DNA of 64,000 bases, taken from Elmis aenea. Its lineage: Eukaryota; Arthropoda; Insecta; Coleoptera; Elmidae. Positions 14,101 to 26,617 of this stretch are shown here, one piece after another. The stretch lies in NCBI GenBank assembly GCA_947652605.1, contig OX393578.1:61449415-61513414 (forward strand), written 5' to 3'. The first letter of the stretch is position 1, and every line of letters begins with the position of its first letter. Position numbers and translations under genes: made by a program. The notes beneath the pieces are model-generated. The model saw only the letters and a list, made by a program, of their open reading frames with translations. It ran no database searches and was not told the origin of the DNA.

Positions 14101-14928
14101 AGGGATTCTGTCCCGGGTCTGTCCCGGGACGAAAGTCCCGGGAATTCCCGGGACTTTCTTAGTCTTGAGTCCCGGGACATTTAGTTCGAGACTCGAGACG
14201 AGACTTAATGTTACAGAACACTGAAATTAAATGTTTCTACTTCTAATCTTTTTTAAATTTAATGCCACGAGTTTAGTAAAAATATTTTTAGATATGTTTT
14301 TATGTTTTAAAGTTTAAGGAAAATTGCTAAGTATTAGTAAAAATATATTTTACTTATGCCTGTTATGTTTTAAAGTGTATGGAAAGTTGTTAAGTTTTTT
14401 TAAATAGGTATTTATTTGGAAATATGTATATATTTTATTTACTATAGAATGAAGACCAAATTAAAAATAATAATACTACTACTATTAATACTATACTTTA
14501 TTCATGAAAAAATGCTTTAAAAAAAATATCCGTGAATATGGTATGATTTTTTAAAAAATTATCATTTTTTGTTGTTTATGGATGTGTGACGTATAAGTTC
14601 TGTTAACTGTCACCACCGATTCACAATCACGATACGTTCAAAGAAGCAATTTTAAGTATGTAGCTGGTGCTTTCCGAAACTATGTCACTGTCAAGAAATA
14701 ATTTATTTTTTACTGTGAAAATCGCCGTTAAATTTTCAGTATATGAATATTGCATCATATTTCTTGTAATTTATAAAATCTTCCGTCATTTTTGACAAGT
14801 TGTACCACCATTTTCCAGTACGTATATAACATTCGTAAAAGTCTCGAAGTCCCGGGAATTCCCGGGACTTTGATAAAAAAAGTCTCGAGTCCCGGGACTT
14901 CGAAAATTGTCGAGACTCAGAATCCCTA
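14100..14928. mobile_element. hAT-like non-autonomous foldback element
   Basis: The ends are perfect 11-bp inverted repeats, TAGGGATTCTG at 14100-14110 and CAGAATCCCTA at 14918-14928. Inside both ends lie several copies of the palindromic motif gtcccgggaattcccgggac and of gagtcccgggac, so each end can fold on itself. The flanking 8-mers ctcgtaac and atcgccac match at 5 of 8 positions, which would fit an old 8-bp hAT target duplication, but one flank may have been replaced. The interior (about 14,210-14,830) is AT-rich and codes for no transposase, so it would depend on an element elsewhere. The left end abuts the last satellite monomer. The hAT assignment rests on TIR style and size only. Confidence 0.7.
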
Positions 14929-16850
14929 ATCGCCACGTATAGCGCTTCCACCAATTTATACACACCCTGTATATAGTATAGTATTTTCAAATTGACTGAA
15001 ACGCACACCCCTAAATCACTCGAAGCAAATTACAATTGACTAACAAAACTTTTGTAATAAACGGTTCAAATATAACTTGGTAGAGAAAGATCCCTAATAA
15101 ATAAAAAACCCTTCAAAGCATCTGAAGCATGAATCTTACGTTTTGATTGGGTTTTCAAATAAAAAACGTACTTAATGTCTTGTTGATTTTTCTAATCTAG
15201 AAGAACTTTTACTTCCTGTTTCCGTTCTCTTAAATTCCGCAGCCAACAAAATCCATCCAGTACAAAGAATTACTGTCAAGCCCTTCAGGTTAGATACGTG
15301 CTCTCAAGTTGGAAGGGCGAAAAGCGCTAAACATAAGAAGTGATTGACCATCAATCAGACTTATAACCACCCCATCTTTAAACACCACGCCCGCTTAGTT
15401 CGGCTGTATGGACTCGATATTAAGGGCATCGTCTTAATATTTCGCTTTCATGTTTGCTAAAATTAAATACATAAATTGCAGCAGCTTTAGCTTACTGAAT
15501 TGTAACAAGAATTTACGCTTATACCTCCATTGTAGCAGTTTCTGTTCGGTTGGAACTTAAAATGTAAAATTATCCAGTGCAATAATTAAACGGAAAAATT
15601 TAATCTCAGATTCACGAAAAAATAATATTGCTATAGGGCAAAAAAAAAAGAAGCACGTCCACAAAAGATGTGGGCTTAACAAAACCAAAAAAACTGATAC
15701 AAAAAGAGGTTGTAAGCCTAAAGTTAAAAACATATGAAGCAGATATTACAGGGAGTGTTTTCAGTGAGTTTATCGATAAAACGGTTTCAAAAATCTAATC
15801 CCAAAACTTGGTTGCCTATTTTTGAAACACCCTGTATACACAACCAATTCAACTACATCTTAAATGTCGTGTATTTTGCAACACCCTGTATAAACAATCA
15901 GTTCACCTACATCTTTAAATTTGTCTATCCTGACAAATGTTTTCACTAGCTCAACAAAACCTTTTTAATCAATTTTTGACATGTTTAAGCAATGAAATTG
16001 GCAAAAACTTAATTATTTTTATCAAATTCACGAGCAAATCCACGGACCCCCACAGATTAATTTACCAGAGATTTAAAAAAAAATGTAGCTGCATTACATT
16101 TAAGCTAATTTTATTTTCACACGCAATTTCAAAAACATGTAAACATGAGATTAGATACCGAAATATGTTATGTGATAAATGCCTTCCCCCGGGCCTTTAT
16201 CACCAGCCCATCATAATATAAATTACTTTTAACATCCAGTGCGATTAAGAAACTTTTTATTACATTTTCGTACTCATTATTGAAAAGCTGCCGGTAAGAT
16301 TTATTCGTCTGGGTCAACCGACGTACTAGATCAACTAAAACGCTATCGATTTTCTGCAAAATCGACGAAAAAGACCTAATTCGGTTCGCATGATACGGGT
16401 ATATACTTTGCACGCATTGGAAATTATTGACACCACATCAATCCTTCGCAACGTTTATGATCGAAGCTGTTGGCAAGCAACACAGAAATACCAAAGGAAA
16501 TTTTAAGCCTTATATGAACAGACGAGCTTATATTTAGGTCGGAGTGAACTAAATACGAAGCATACTCTGCACACGAACTTGGCGAAACGAAAAACAAGGC
16601 AAAATTGTTCGTACTTGATACATACAAGTAAGTAGGAAAAGCTGTTGAACTTAACTCATCCTAAAAAGTATCTAGATGTAACACTTTTGGTTTGGCAAAG
16701 TGAAAAACAAAATAGCGCTTCAAGACTTTTGAGGAAAATGCTTCTCTGTTGTTCATAGAGTGAAAAGCTTCTTAATTACGCTTTAAAAACACAAAGTTTG
16801 CTTCATTTTAGAATAAAAATCGAAGAATTTTCTGTTCTGTTTTTCGCGTA
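14929..16850. other. Intergenic stretch, no gene seen
   Basis: AT-rich DNA without a recognisable gene. It contains solo transposon-end motifs of the type ACACCCTGTATA at about 14,964, 15,827 and 15,879, without matching left ends nearby. It also holds the left copy of a dispersed repeat (15,260-15,480) listed separately. The short open frames at 15,734-16,627 on both strands have no family signature and overlap one another. Confidence 0.6.
15260..15480. repeat. Dispersed direct repeat, copy 1
   Basis: About 220 bp that recurs in the same orientation at about 19,165-19,400. Shared blocks include aagtgattgacc, catctttaaac, gatattaaggg and a run beginning cgctttcatgtttgct. The copies have diverged by substitutions and small indels, so this is an old duplication or two copies of an undescribed interspersed repeat. 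No coding frame is conserved between them. Confidence 0.75.
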
Positions 16851-16864
16851 TCTACACATAATCT

Positions 16865-17560
16865 TTTTACTTTCTATGGATGTATAGATTTTGTGTTCAT
16901 TCGATTCCAAACTAAATTCTCTTTCAAAAATCTATAAGGTGTTTTGTACCCACACATTTTTCACAAATGTCACATTTTCAGTCCAGTCTAAACAAATTAT
17001 TTCATAGCTCTGTTACTGGTAGAGATACAAATATATACTTCAAACAAAAGTCGTTCACGATCATTAGCTGCATAACTTAAAATTAATTTTAACTTTACCG
17101 AGTGTTCTATTTTACGCACCAACATGTAATTTCGTTACTTTAAATAGAACAGCCGGTGAATTTTGCATTAATTCGGTTGCGAATTTATTTTTTTATGAAA
17201 CACCCTGCATTTTTTGCGTTTATTCGATTTTAAACTAAATTCTCTTCCTAAAATGTACAATGTGTTTTGTACCTAAAGTCAACCGTTTTGGAGTTATTAC
17301 TAAAACGATTGTCACAAATGTTACATTTTGAGTACTCAGTGTACTCAAATTATTTCATAGCTCTGTTATTGGTAGAGATACAGAAATATATTTCCGACAA
17401 AAGTTGTTCACGATCAAAAGCTGCATAACTTAAAATTAATTTTAACTATACTGAGTGTTTAGTTTTCGCGTACCATCATGTAACTCTGTTAGTTTAAATA
17501 GAACACGCTGTATATTTTGCAATGATTTCTTGGCAAATTTTATTTCAAAAATTTGTAAGA
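16865..17560. repeat. Tandem pair of a ~335-bp repeat
   Basis: Two diverged head-to-tail copies, roughly 16,870-17,205 and 17,206-17,545. Blocks shared by both include attatttcatagctctgtta, ggtagagataca, gctgcataacttaaaattaa and tttaaatagaaca. Copy 1 ends near gaaacaccctgc and copy 2 near gaacacgctgtatat, which resemble the ACACCCTGTATA transposon ends seen elsewhere in the window. No coding potential is visible. Confidence 0.75.
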
Positions 17561-20500
17561 TAGTTTGTACATAAAATTAACCATTTTAGATTTTTGAAGT
17601 TTTAATTTTTGAAAATATGAACACAAACGCGCCCTTAAAATTAGCAATCGAATAGTTTTTTTGTATTCTTTTTAAGATAAGTGATGTTTAATTAATTAAA
17701 CTTACATATATTTATGTATAATGCATACCCATATCAAAAAAACAACTTTAAGTAAACATTTCTTACAACAAATATCAGGAAAAACGATACCAATATTTTA
17801 GTGAATTAGTTATGTTCTAATTTGCTACGTTATCGATATTAATGAGTTTGAAAAAATTCCGTGTAGGCATCTATAATAATAATAATCGAAGACTGTTTTG
17901 CTTAAAATCACATTTTCTGTAATTAACATTAAAAACAGAAGCCAAAAGCACAAAACACAAAAGCCTTTGCAGAATGCCTCGAGGCGTTACAATACAGTTA
18001 AATTGCTTTTGTTTTATGAATTTACTTTGACAGTTAATCAGTCGTGCGAACTTATTTAACCTTCTTTATCTTCAAATTACAATAGGAACGAAGAAAAATG
18101 GAACTCAAAGAAAGAATAAACGCAAAAGCCGTTAATGAATGGCAAACGTCGCTAGCTAAATTCAATTTAAATGGTTGCTTCTTACGGACGTTTCAAATTG
18201 AGCAGTTTGCCAAGAAAAATAAACGCAACCGGTATGAAATTTAAGTTAATTAAATGCAATCTAAATAATGGGGGTTAATGCAGATACTACAAAGATAAAA
18301 GTTGATAAAAAAACGAGCCAAGTCGACGCTGGTCTTGAAACAATACAATGTCGTGCACAAAACATTCGATAAACGTTTTCAGGAATTAAAAACTGCACGA
18401 TTTATTTTTTCACGTGTTCATACAACTGAGTAAATTAAGTAATTATTACATTCCAGTTATTCCGGAACAAAAATAAACATTGGGTGTAAAACAGAATGAA
18501 ATTATAGGTATATTTCATTTAAAATTACATTAAAAAAATCACTCCATTTTTACAGTTATTTACGAAACTGCAAATTTACCTACTAAAAACGAGCAGTATT
18601 TTATGTACCCGTATGTTTATTCTACTTTCCTTGTAGCTATTTCCTTTACAATTGAGTCTGTAAATCATAAAGGCAAGCCGCGGCACATAGGAGTCAGCAT
18701 TTTTGAAATCGGATTGCAGGATTCAGCGTAACTACAGCAAAAGAAATTCTAAAGCCGTCGTTAAATCAAATCTGTGTACAAAAACGCTGTTAAAATCGCG
18801 AAATCATGACAAGCAGAAACACAGCCTACTGTATATAAAGCTACAGATATCAGTCGTGGTAATCTAGAAGAGATTTAGTGTGGCAATATCGAAAAATAAG
18901 TCTTTCTCTTACTGTAAAATCTCGAAGACGACTTTTTTTATGGTAACTTCTAATACAATATCAGAACTAAGACGAACAATACGCTTTTTACAAGATAGTT
19001 TTTATAATGCTCATGTTTGTGTTGCTAATATCACCGCAAAAACAAAAGCATTCGCGTGGCTTCTTTTATTCCTTTGTTCGGAAAACAGCTGAAGACGATG
19101 TTTATTTCGTCCGGTGGTTAATTCGGTCGGCTAATTCCACTCTAAAATCCTCCCAAATAAAAAAGGGTAGCGAACCCTTCAAGCAAGATGCGTGCTGCCA
19201 AGTAAGCAGGACAAAAGGTGCCGAACATACTAAGTGATTGACCGTCAGTCAGATTCATAAGTCCCTCATCTTTAAACGCCAAGTCCGCTTTGGCGCGCTA
19301 CATGGACCCCGATATTAAGGGTATTGTCTTAATATTCCGCTTTCATGTTTGCTGAAATTAAATGCATAAATTGCTTCAGCTTACTCGTTCCCAATTGTTT
19401 CGGGAATTTATGTTAATGTTCGGTTTGTACTTAACTTGAGTTAGGCATGTGCTATCGCGGAATATTCAACTGTTTTTGAATTTTTATTCGAGCAGGCGTC
19501 ACTTTAACTACCGAACGTCTTTTAAACTGTTCTTGCCGACTGTTTAAACTGTATTACCTATCATTAAAAGCAGCTTATTCATTAGTTTAGACAAATACCA
19601 TAAACAATCTTTATACATCCACAATTTTAATGAATTTCCATCTGACAGACGCAATAGACTTTGCTGGCCAAGTTACGATTGGCTTTTAGCAAAAATAACA
19701 AAAGACTAAGTAGTTCTAACCTTTAACATGCTGATTTCGATTCGCTATTCCTGGAGTTTGATCATGGATCTCGTACGCGCCCAACCGACTTGCCAACCAC
19801 TCGTGTTCGTCCGGCATTCTTAACCGAATAAAAATGTCAGGCTTTTTTGAGTGAACAAATCGGTTGAACCTTTTCGACCAAACACAAAGATGCGTTCACG
19901 TCCATCAATCTGGCACCATAACGTTCATAGTCACTTAAAGTCAAATTCACTTTAATTTTTAAAAAGTTCACCCGTATTTTGAATCAAAAATTAACAGGAA
20001 CGCTATTTAAAATCCGTTTTTTTATGCACTATTTGTTATGACGTCACGTAACAACACTTTTATTAATTTCTACGCAAGGATCCACTACAAACTTTAACTT
20101 TATATTCTAAAGCCAGCACATCTCTGTTGTATTTTGATCTTCTAGGTTATTATAGATGCAGATTCGAGAAGATCCTTTGTGAATGCTGTCAGACTGTCAC
20201 TCATAGACAACTGGAACTGAAACAAAAAATAATATTGTAGCAAATTTCAGATACACTTGTTCAACAGGAAGTTCACAATTTAAAAAGTCGTGTTCAATTA
20301 TTTTCCTACAACGATTTTTTTTGGAATCTTAGCAAATGTTTTGATGGAAAAAAGTTCATTAACCTTAATAAAAAGTTTTAGAATATGGGAAATTAAAAAT
20401 AAGTTCAAACATTCCAAACACTTGTGCATTTCCTAGATGCTCATTTAAATTTAGTCTTGTCAACATTATTTTGCAGATTTCAGCGTTTACCCAACAAAGA

Positions 20501-23200
20501 GGCATTAACCTTAGAGTCGTTTTTGTTTTAATGTCCTCGACATGTGCTTTTAAGTTAATTAGTTAAAGCAAACAACGAATGCTCACACACTTTTCGCCAC
20601 GGGACCTATCTCCTAGTTTCAAAGGACGAGGTAAGAGGACAGATAATAACACAGAAGAACCACAAAGGAAAAACCTCGGAAAACAGAACTTTTAAGAGAT
20701 TTATTCGCAAGTCCTTCACAAACTTATTAATGGCTAATGTTACGCTTTTAGAGAACTCCGCCCTCGACAATGGGGGATTTATTCATACGGGATTGTAAAT
20801 ATTTACACTTGCACTCAGAAACAGTTGACAAGAGGTCGTAAAAGGGCATATTTAACACCCAGTATGCTCATAATACACACAAATAAATTAAAATTATAAT
20901 AAATAAATAACAACAGCAAACAAAAGTGACATATAATTTTTTTTTAGATGTTTAATGCTAAATTATATTACAAACCGTAAAGTGTCTTGTTTACGAATAC
21001 TTTCATTCAAGTTAAGGCAGTTTTAAACAATAAAATGTAACGATTAGGGCTTTACATCGCAAAAAGAATATGTTTAGATTTATTTATGTGTTTTGTGTGA
21101 ACCAAACTGTATATTTTATATGAAAATTTTGAGAGAATTAATAACACACAAAAATTGCACAAAGCATGTTTTAATTAAATACGTGAGGCTAAAGCTCTTT
21201 ACCATTTTGCTTTCTTTTTAAATTATTTTCGACGCGCATTTTCTTTAAAGTAATAAAAAAGAAGCTTTTAAAATTAAATACAAGTAAATGAAGCTCATTT
21301 GAATTATGCAGTTTAAATAAAATTTAGAATGGCAAATTCGTGCGTTAAAGCAATAATGACACAAGATACGATAACTTTTCCTGCAAATTTCGATCGTTTA
21401 AACAATTTTATACATTCCTACACATTACTTCCGCTTTGTTAGAGTTTTAAAATTGCTCATGCATTGAGAGCAACATTTTTCTGCACAATTCAGAGCTTTT
21501 ACTTTAACCAAAATCATACGCTAGAAAATATATACAGAAATATGCAGTAAATTTTTATGTAAAGAAGCAGAGTCTTTTTGAATTGTAGATTAGATAAAAG
21601 ACCGAGCAATTGGGAACAATCAAATCCATGCAATGCAATCTGCAGATAATACGAGGGTCAAGCTGAGTTTTATGAGAATAAAAAACACGGTTAATATTTT
21701 ATTTATCGCCGTACTATCAATATGCAGACGCGCAATCCTCGGGAGAGCTAAAAATGCACGGATACCAGACAAAACCGGTCGTAATAAATGTTCCTTAACA
21801 TGCCACCGACGATCACCAATACATCCTTTTCACGTACGGCAACCTACCAAACAATAGAGCAACGAAAGTCACACTCCTTGTATTGAAATTCTTGTCTTTT
21901 GTCATAAAAATTGATCGCACGACACTTGAATGATGACTTGAAAATGCAAGGGCTCTTGTAGAGACTCTAGAGAAATGAAGTATATGATTTTTTTGCTTTC
22001 TTTGTATATTCCGGAAGAAAAAATGTAATATTTCATCGTTGCGTGGTTTATTCAGGGAAATATTTTAGTGTTGAAAATTCGCAGGGCTGCAAGGAGAGCT
22101 GATACATCGGATTTTAAAGTCTTTGCTTGGTATAACACGTTCATTTAGCTTGATTGTATCTTTATATACAATGTAATTGTTTTAAAACTGTTTGAAACAA
22201 GATTCGTAGCGTTGTTTCACATTTTAAAATGAGAAATTATTTTAAACAGATTACGTTAGGGTTGGGAAAAATTTTTTAGGTAAACTCTTTTGTTATTACA
22301 GTTAATCAAGAAGTTTTTGTTTTAACTAATCGCCACTATGTCGTAAGGTTTTGAAGTTAGGAACAATGTATAACTCTTGGTTTACATTCGAGTCTTTTAG
22401 ATACAGAAAAATAACGTAATATTTTAGGAGAACCAATGCAAATCCCATAGTCGATACCTGTAATAGAAAAAGTTGAAACAACTTTTTAAGTGCCTTATAT
22501 ACCACTATATCGAAACGAAACATATGGTTTGCTTTCGCAAAAGAACGCCTGCAACAATAAGAAACTTCTGGACCTACTTTTTCTGTTATTAACCCAACTT
22601 TTTGTATTTTCGATCTAAGTATCTAACGTATTACGTAAAAAACTTTCTTATTAAAATATAAACATAGTGCCGTTGTAGCAAATTAGTTGATAAGGACGTA
22701 ACTGGAGGAGAATTAAAAACTGCCCTGCTAAGCTATCCGAAAAAGGGCGATCGTTTTTTGTCTCACCGCCCTAAGATTCATCCAAGCCTGTATCCTTAAT
22801 TTATGGGGCGCGCACTCACAGGGTGATATTTAAGAAAGCAAATCCACAGACCAATGCACGATAGGGGCGAAATACTACCGAAACTTAGTCTTTGAAATTT
22901 AATCTTTGAAGCTTCTTCCAACTCAACATAATTTGCTAAAGTGAAATGAGAGACGAGGTGCAATAAAATCCATATTGGGATTTTTTTTTAGTGATAAGGG
23001 GAATTAAAGTTTGAAATGGTTGAAAGTTTTGATTAGCAAGGAGTGTCACTGGCAAATAAAAATGAGGTAGAATAAGAAGTCGATACAACTGGCAAAATAA
23101 AGTGTCCAGGAATACAAAACTAAAATGTATCATAGTCATTCGTCCAGCACTTCTATGCAAGCAAAACATGTATTCCAAATAAAGACCTGTAAACAAACTT
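17561..23200. other. Gene-poor stretch, no supported gene
   Basis: About 5.6 kb of AT-rich DNA. The only features I could extract are the second copy of the dispersed repeat (19,165-19,400) and a 48-codon open frame starting at 18,098 in good ATG context (aaaaATGG). That frame runs to a possible donor ccggtatga at about 18,231 and follows a possible acceptor acaatag at about 18,084. Its product would be lysine-rich and matches nothing I know, so it could be an orphan exon or chance. Other short frames at 18,880-19,237, 21,633-21,857 and 22,326-23,196 have no signature. Confidence 0.5.
19165..19400. repeat. Dispersed direct repeat, copy 2
   Basis: Second copy of the repeat at 15,260-15,480, same orientation, about 3.85 kb downstream. 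Matching blocks run in the same order (aagtgattgacc, catctttaaac, gatattaaggg, cgctttcatgtttgct). The two copies do not flank a recognisable element interior, so an LTR pair is unlikely. Confidence 0.75.
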
Positions 23201-23204
23201 AAAG

Positions 23205-23545
23205 GATGGAGAAGATGATTTGCAGGAAAATATATGGAGGCATAAAAGAGGCAGACTGGTGGAGAAGAAGAACAAAATCAGGATGTCCTGGTTTTGTGTA
23301 TGGTCAGCAAAAATAAACCATTACAAGAATACAAAGATTACGATGGATCAACAAATTACAAAATGATAGAATTACAAAGATCTTACTAGTAAATGAAGTA
23401 GGTACCAGAACAAAGGGTCAACCGCAGAGAAAATGGATGGGGGCAGAAGCTGAAGATTTGAAGTTACTCGAGGTTCGAAAATCAAGGAAGCTTTAAAAGC
23501 ACAGGAGGAAATAGAGTCTGTTGAATTCTTTGGCTTTTAAGGCCT
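23205..23545 (+). pseudogene. Non-LTR retrotransposon reverse transcriptase, 3' fragment
   Basis: Broken remains of the C-terminal end of an endonuclease/reverse-transcriptase ORF. Readable pieces in order are a KIYGGIKEADWWRRRT-like segment, a RIQRLRW-like segment and RTKGQPQRKWMGAEAEDLKLL. This order and spacing are typical of the region downstream of the RT domain in RTE/Jockey-like elements of insects. Frameshifts and stops interrupt it. The catalytic RT motifs are absent, so this is a 5'-truncated dead copy. The same C-terminal family is seen, more complete, at 35,330-35,815. Confidence 0.7.
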
Positions 23546-25070
23546 GTGGCGTTGTTTATAATTTTTTGTACATGAAAAATAATTTTTAAGTGTATATAAT
23601 TGAGCTTGAAACACCCTGTATATCACTCAAAACGGTTACTGTGCTACTGTTATTGTAAACGTATTGAAATTTCTGTGTAAGTAAGATCAAAGTGAATTTT
23701 TTAATGAAAATTCCCGCATTCGCTGTGGTTTAATATACAAACAGTTACCGTGTAATCTAGCTGATATTAAGAGATTTAGAAAGCCTAGTGAGTATGATAA
23801 CTCCACGTCTGTCGCACAATGTAAACATTGTTACGTAAATCTTGCTTAAAAGCTTGCCTGAAATGTAGCGACAAAATGAAGTAAGCTGTATTTGTTAATA
23901 AGACATTTCGAGAAGTGCTTCAACCGCGGAGCGCTTATTTTGTTTGTGCATTAGGTGCTCAGTGGTGTAGCAAAGATGATGGAAGCAGGGCCATTTTAAA
24001 GAGCATCTAACGCAAAATATTACAAACATAAATAATAGAAATATACAGAGCGTTACAATATAAAAATAAAATCGAGTCTGTCCAACGTTCTTAATTAAAA
24101 GAGTCCAATATTGATCAATTTTTTAAAAAATCATGTTGAAATTATTTGTTGTGTGGTTTTGTTTGCAGTGGCCTTTAAGAATGCACGAAGAACAATTCGC
24201 AGGGAGCCAAAAAAAGAATAGGAAGGTTGAACTAATTCGTTATGCGTCCAAACCAATGATTCTTTGTCTAAACTTTATTTCTGGAATTCGAATTTATAAG
24301 TATTGCAGAAGATCATTCAGTTTGGAAGCAAAAATTAATTTCTTTTGATGATTTTTTGCATATTCTAACAATTAAAATTAAATGATAATTCTTAATGAAG
24401 TACATTTATAAACAAGCTTACTACAAATACAAATAAAGATTTTAAGAAAAAAAAAATTTGCGAATTTAAAAAATATCTTGTTTTAGACAACCTTTTAAAT
24501 TTTCTTTTTATTTCATTGCAAATACCAAAAACGAATATCAAAAATAAATTGCGTTATTGGTTCTCTTTAAGATATTTACACACAAAAAAGTCCTTGCTTA
24601 AATGCATTACTGCAAGTTGAGACAATTAAGTGACATGATGTACCGTTAAAGAAGTTGAACAAACTTTTGATGGAACGAAGTTCTTCTTATCATATTATAT
24701 ACCTAAGTTGGATGACTTTAGAGCCTTGTTATCTAATTTGCATATATTTTTAGGGGCTTTTATTTTGTGTTGTTACCGCCACTGCGTTCGTATCTTTGCT
24801 CTATTTGTTTTTATTACAAAACTTACCTTAAAACTTGATAAAGCTCCGAACAAGTCATAAAACTGGGAAACAGACATTTAAAGCCAAACTTTTATAATTG
24901 CCATTTTAAAACTAGCTGTTAAGGATGTACAAAAAAAGTCCTCCAGGATCATGTTCATGTAAACGTTTACATTATGAATTCAAAAATTTTAAGCTTATGA
25001 CGTTGCACTTAAAAAGAATTACTTAATTATATGATTTTTAACTTCGCATAGAGCATAACGGCTAGCAATT
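23546..25070. other. Intergenic stretch, no gene seen
   Basis: AT-rich sequence with one solo transposon-end motif gaaacaccctgtata at about 23,609 and no partner. The open frame at 24,133-24,348 (+) lacks any family signature. Nothing else could be supported. Confidence 0.5.
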
Positions 25071-25072
25071 CG

Positions 25073-25610
25073 TTCAGAGACCCATTAAATATATTTTTTA
25101 CACCTCACTAGTTTTTAAAAATTTGCCAAGTGGAGCAATTGTCGTCAAAATTTAAGCAATTGTACATTTGGCTTTATTGTTTAACATTTTACTCAATGCA
25201 TAACCAATACAGAGTTGATCAAAAATCAATTTAAAACATTTTTTACATATCTTCAAAGTTTTTAAAAATTTGCCAAGTGAATCAATTCTCTTCAAAATTT
25301 TGAAAAATTATGCATTTGGTTTCATTGTTTGCAAAAATGTTAAACAATGTCTACTCAATGCGTAACAACTACAAAATTGGTCAGAAACCAATTAAAAATA
25401 TTTTTACACCTCACCAAACTTTTTCAAAATTTGCCAAGAAATAGTGTTGTCAAAATTTCAAAACTTGTGCATTTGGCTTTAATGTTTGCAAAATTTTTAA
25501 ACAATGTCTACTTAATGTATAACAAGTACAAAGTTGTCCAAAACCCGATTTAAAACATTTTTTACACCTCATCAAAGTTTTTCAAAATTTGCCAAATTAT
25601 TCGTCATAAA
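25073..25610. repeat. Diverged tandem repeat, ~150-bp monomer (family C)
   Basis: Three to four degenerate head-to-tail monomers of about 150 bp. Recurrent blocks are ttttttacacctca, aaaatttgccaag, gcatttggctt, tgtttgcaaaaatgttaaac, aatgtctactcaatg and acaactacaaa. The same monomer recurs at 29,215-29,840, and more distantly at 36,690-37,020 and 63,730-64,000. It is distinct from monomers A and B of the left-hand array. Confidence 0.8.
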
Positions 25611-26617
25611 GAGATAAGTGGTTTTTGAATTAACTTGTGTATAATGTAGTAAATATAAATCATAACCGGAAAATGGTTTTATTCAACCCGATTTAAGCTC
25701 TTCCGCTTTGTAAAGTACATTAACATATATTTTATTATTGTGTAAAGTTCATGAATAGTCGGTTTAAACCGTTTTACATCTAGAACTTAATCCGTCGTTC
25801 CCCACTAAATGAAAATGAGCCTATATAACAATTATTTGCGTATGTTAAGAGGGCAACGGGAGAATTATGATGTAAAGACGAGTATCATTTGTCAAATCCC
25901 GCGAAGTTCTTGCGAGACTTCACTTCCGCTTCCTGCTAAGATCTGATCCTGCGCTCGCAGCTAACCTCATCGTATTAATTATGAGAACGTAATTTAAGCA
26001 CTTATTATTCACCAACTTCTAAATTTGTAGTAACTCTGGTGCGACACCCGCACTAAGCCGTAATCCGAAACTAGTTAACAAATTTATTAACGCAATATTA
26101 TCAACTTGAAGAGCGCGCACCGTTAAAGTTGTAGAAGGTAATTGGGAAATGTTGACATTTTCGGTTGAGCTTAATTTTTAATTTTTATTCAGGCATTATC
26201 ATCAATTATAAATATACATCATGACACCTACGAAAACCACATGGAAGAAAAGCGTTCGAAATGTGAGCTTATCGTAGGATTTTAATATCATAGACAAAAG
26301 ATGTTTTACCCGGCACCTCCACCAAAGTTTAGGTCAAATAAGAAGAGGTAATCTAAAAATTAATTACTCAGGCTCTAATCAAGATAAAATTGTAAATAAA
26401 AAGGCGTTCTGTAGGACTTTATCAAGGCTATCCTCAACGCTGTAGTCTTTAAAAAAAAAACGTGAAATAATTTAATTTTTTTAAACTAAAAATTAATATG
26501 GCTTCAAATATCGTCATACAAGTTATTTATATACACAAAAATTAACAGTTATTGACCATTAAATCAATCGAATTTAAAATTTAAATTATTTATAATTTTA
26601 AGAAACGTAGCCGAATA
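25611..26617. other. Intergenic stretch with one less AT-rich island
   Basis: Mostly AT-rich with no gene. The segment about 25,850-25,980 is noticeably less AT-rich than its surroundings, non-repetitive, and has no open frame of note. It could be a conserved non-coding or regulatory element, but the single sequence cannot show this. Confidence 0.35.

Noticed and set aside
14736..15008. 90-codon minus-strand frame
   Set aside because: It straddles the right end of the hAT-like element, and its Ser/Arg stretch is the gtcccggga motif translated.
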